A stretch of 10,023 bases of DNA from assembly GCA_014885115.2 (NCBI GenBank), contig WKLE02003355.1, positions 740 through 10,762 of the forward strand. Direction: 5' to 3'. The position numbers and the translations under genes were made by a program. Shown here piece by piece: positions 8,768 to 10,023 of the stretch. Numbering within the stretch: position 1 is the first letter of the stretch; each line of letters begins with the position of its first letter. Below the pieces are notes generated by a model that saw only the letters and a program-made list of their open reading frames with translations, was not told where the DNA came from and did no database searches. This DNA comes from Asterionellopsis glacialis (Eukaryota; Bacillariophyta; Plagiogrammaphyceae; Rhaphoneidales; Asterionellopsidaceae).

Positions 8768-8794
8768 TTACTTTTGCTGATTCAGCAAAAGTAA
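8768..8794. promoter_or_regulatory. MARE/AP-1-like palindrome 1
   Basis: A 27-bp palindrome is perfect apart from its odd central base at 8781. The core TGCTGATTCAGCA differs from the Maf-recognition element TGCTGA(C/G)TCAGCA only at that centre base. The arms extend the dyad with ACTTTTGC and GCAAAAGT. It may be a bZIP site or simply hairpin-forming transposon DNA. A central A or T is expected to weaken AP-1-type binding. Confidence 0.5.
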
Positions 8795-9192
8795 GGGGCT
8801 AGTTATGCTAAAACAGCAAAAGTAGCGAAATCATTTTCTGGAAACAGGGGAAACATTTTGCCTTGCGTATGATGCAAATAATTGGGAATACCGGAAAAAA
8901 TAAATTTCATCTGAAACACAAAAATTTGTACATAAATTGAATGTTGTTGGTTATTCCAGATCTATGTCACTCATAGACAACTAGAATGGTAAACTTTCTA
9001 CAGCATGATAAGGGAAGAATGCTGAATGACAAGCAAAAGCCGTTGTGATTGTCACAGGCAATGATGCAAAAAGAAAAGTAGTACCTGGCTACTTTGGTGA
9101 TACAAATAAGAAAAAGTAGAAAAAGTAGCACTGTGTGCCGTGTGGGGAAAAGTAGCCCTGTGGTCTGGGTGGAGACAGCAATAGTAGTAAAA

Positions 9193-9217
9193 TACTTTTG
9201 CTGATTCAGCAATAGTA
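9193..9217. promoter_or_regulatory. MARE/AP-1-like palindrome 2 (imperfect)
   Basis: The same 25-bp palindrome appears in the element's interior with the same TGCTGATTCAGCA core and one arm mismatch at 9213 (T for the expected A). Confidence 0.45.
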
Positions 9218-9252
9218 GCTAGAGCTACTTTTCCGGAAACAGAGTAGAACAA

Positions 9253-9277
9253 TACTTTTGCTGAATCAGCAAAAGTA
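9253..9277. promoter_or_regulatory. MARE/AP-1-like palindrome 3
   Basis: A 25-bp palindrome, perfect apart from its central base (9265), with core TGCTGAATCAGCA. It lies in the right arm and is the inverted counterpart of the palindrome at 8768-8794. Of the three it is closest to the gene start, 585 bp from the ATG at 9850. Confidence 0.5.
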
Positions 9278-9345
9278 GTGCCAGTTTTTTTCTTTCATAG
9301 TAGACTGACAGTGCAGTCGGTCAGAGTTGAAAACTGGCTGGCACA

Positions 9346-9347
9346 TA
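9346..9347. repeat. Right TA target-site duplication of the MITE
   Basis: TA immediately outside the right terminal inverted repeat, partner of 8705-8706. Confidence 0.6.
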
Positions 9348-9849
9348 CATGACACACATTTTAGTTGTGCTCGGGACTGCGAAAATCAATCTGCAATAAC
9401 CATGCTCAGTTCCGAGATGGTTCGACTCTAGAGAACAAGTCAAGGGTCCGAAAAAATTAGCTAAATTAAACAGAAGTACGGTAGGGCTATACTACTATTA
9501 CAGAGAAGTATCTGCATGGCACATAATGGAAGTAATTTAACGCATATAATATTGTCTTGTAAAGGATAAACATGGTCGCCATAATTACATATACTTCATG
9601 TAGGTCGGACAACATCGTAAACATGTTGTTTTAAAAGTCAACGCATACAAAGTACGCATATATATATATACTGATCTTAGAAAATAAATATTAAATATTT
9701 GAAAGAGATTTTCGCTCTTATCGCTACTGGCAGATCGCATAATATTATTATCATCAAATCCTCAAATACAAACAAATTGATAGTACTGTATTTCACACAA
9801 AAAATCTAACTAAATTAACAAACACAATTAGACTCTGACATTGTAAAGA
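9348..9849 (+). promoter_or_regulatory. CpG-bearing upstream region of the 9850 gene
   Basis: Base composition changes here: CpG occurs about 15 times in 500 bp, whereas some 1-kb stretches farther left hold only one or two. An AT repeat at 9658-9670 and an AAATATTAAATATTT palindrome (about 9687-9701) lie 150-190 bp before the start codon. I cannot place a TATA box, initiator or 5' UTR intron with confidence. The change fits an unmethylated promoter zone next to methylated transposon DNA, which is inference. Confidence 0.4.
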
Positions 9850-10023
9850 ATGCGTTTTTCCCATGCTCCTTTAGAACATGGTGTGGACCTTGCACCTCCT
9901 GCAATGTCTACGTTATCTGAAGATGACGAAACTTCCAGTAAAAACACAGTCGAGAGTGACAGTCCCGATGACCAAATCAACTTGCTATGTGAGCTGGTGG
10001 GAGCTACCGATCTATCCATGGTC
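9850..10023 (+). CDS. N-terminus of an unrecognised host protein (partial)
   Basis: The frame opens at ATG 9850 and is still open after 58 codons at the window edge. An in-frame TAA at 9844-9846, six bases before the ATG, makes this the first possible start in the frame. The context AGAATG has A at -3, favourable for animal initiation. Residues about 23-43 are acidic and Ser/Thr-rich (STLSEDDETSSKNTVESDSP), typical of a disordered N-terminal tail. This is followed by DDQINLLCELVGATDLSMV, which looks like the start of a helix in a folded domain. No signal peptide or membrane segment is visible, so a cytoplasmic or nuclear protein is likelier. CpG and codon use differ from the degraded DNA to the left, supporting a live gene. 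The minus-strand frame across it (9828-10019) is a shadow. I cannot name the family from 58 residues. Confidence 0.6.
   Translation, partial: MRFSHAPLEHGVDLAPPAMSTLSEDDETSSKNTVESDSPDDQINLLCELVGATDLSMV

Larger units (their letters stand above)
8707..9345. mobile_element. 639-bp non-coding inverted-repeat element (MITE/foldback)
   Basis: The left end starts TGTACCAGCCAGCTTTCAAC (8707) and the inverted right end reads TGTGCCAGCCAGTTTTCAAC (from 9345). Over the first 34 bp, 28 positions match, and most differences are transitions. Weaker similarity continues inward to a shared 25-27-bp palindrome in each arm (8768-8794 and 9253-9277). Both outer edges are flanked by TA, the target preferred by Tc1/mariner-superfamily transposases. 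There is no credible transposase ORF inside, so it would be non-autonomous. The interior carries many AAAAGTAG words and short GGAAACAG repeats. The dead transposase 1.2 kb to the left could belong to the superfamily that once moved it, but I found no matching ends there, so that link is speculative. Confidence 0.75.

Noticed and set aside
8967..9252. Two overlapping minus-strand ORFs inside the MITE
   Set aside because: They are built from the repeated AAAAGTAG and palindrome words and have no transposase features.
9658..9670. AT repeat as a TATA box
   Set aside because: A 13-nt alternating AT run in AT-rich DNA 180 bp from the ATG cannot be told from a microsatellite without a mapped transcription start.
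9828..10019. 63-residue minus-strand ORF at the right edge
   Set aside because: Antisense shadow of the plus-strand frame starting at 9850.
1..10023. CRISPR arrays, tRNA, rRNA or prokaryotic operon structure
   Set aside because: No regularly spaced direct repeats, no cloverleaf or rRNA core sequence, and no tightly packed ORFs with ribosome binding sites were seen.

Overview
The window looks like non-bacterial, AT-rich, intron-capable eukaryotic DNA. CpG is scarce over roughly the first 9.3 kb while TG/CA dinucleotides are plentiful, which is what a methylated animal genome looks like. The only protein family I can name is a Tc1/mariner-superfamily (DDE_3-type) transposase of a kind I associate from memory with sponge (Amphimedon-like) and other early-branching animal genomes. 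The host assignment is therefore a tentative inference: a sponge or similar metazoan. No rRNA, tRNA, CRISPR array or bacterial operon is visible.

Most of the window is a graveyard of degraded minus-strand coding sequence. From left to right: a GC-rich hairpin and G-tract patch (255-376); a long unrecognised minus-strand pseudogene (about 490-2757) that must be read through several frames; a cluster of three imperfect hairpins (2859-3099); a second unrecognised minus-strand coding fossil (about 3120-4800), possibly the upstream part of the same gene; a palindrome-rich spot (4850-4947); an AT-rich stretch with nothing convincing (4948-6021); a recognisable but dead DDE transposase (6022-7501, minus); further coding-like minus-strand pieces with a possible 43-nt intron (about 7560-8161); and an uncertain plus-strand ORF (8441-8706).

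At 8707-9345 lies a 639-bp non-coding inverted-repeat element (MITE/foldback type) flanked by TA dinucleotides. Its arms contain three near-perfect palindromes with a TGCTGAWTCAGCA core, a near match to the Maf-recognition/AP-1-type bZIP site. Its right edge coincides with a jump in CpG density, and 500 bp further on an open plus-strand reading frame begins at 9850 and runs off the window. This is the only gene start that looks intact.

How the parts may relate: transposons have piled up upstream of a host gene, and the youngest-looking insertion, the MITE, has placed a cluster of bZIP-like palindromes about 570-1,080 bp upstream of that gene's start codon. Whether these sites are bound or used is untested; this is the most interesting hypothesis here.
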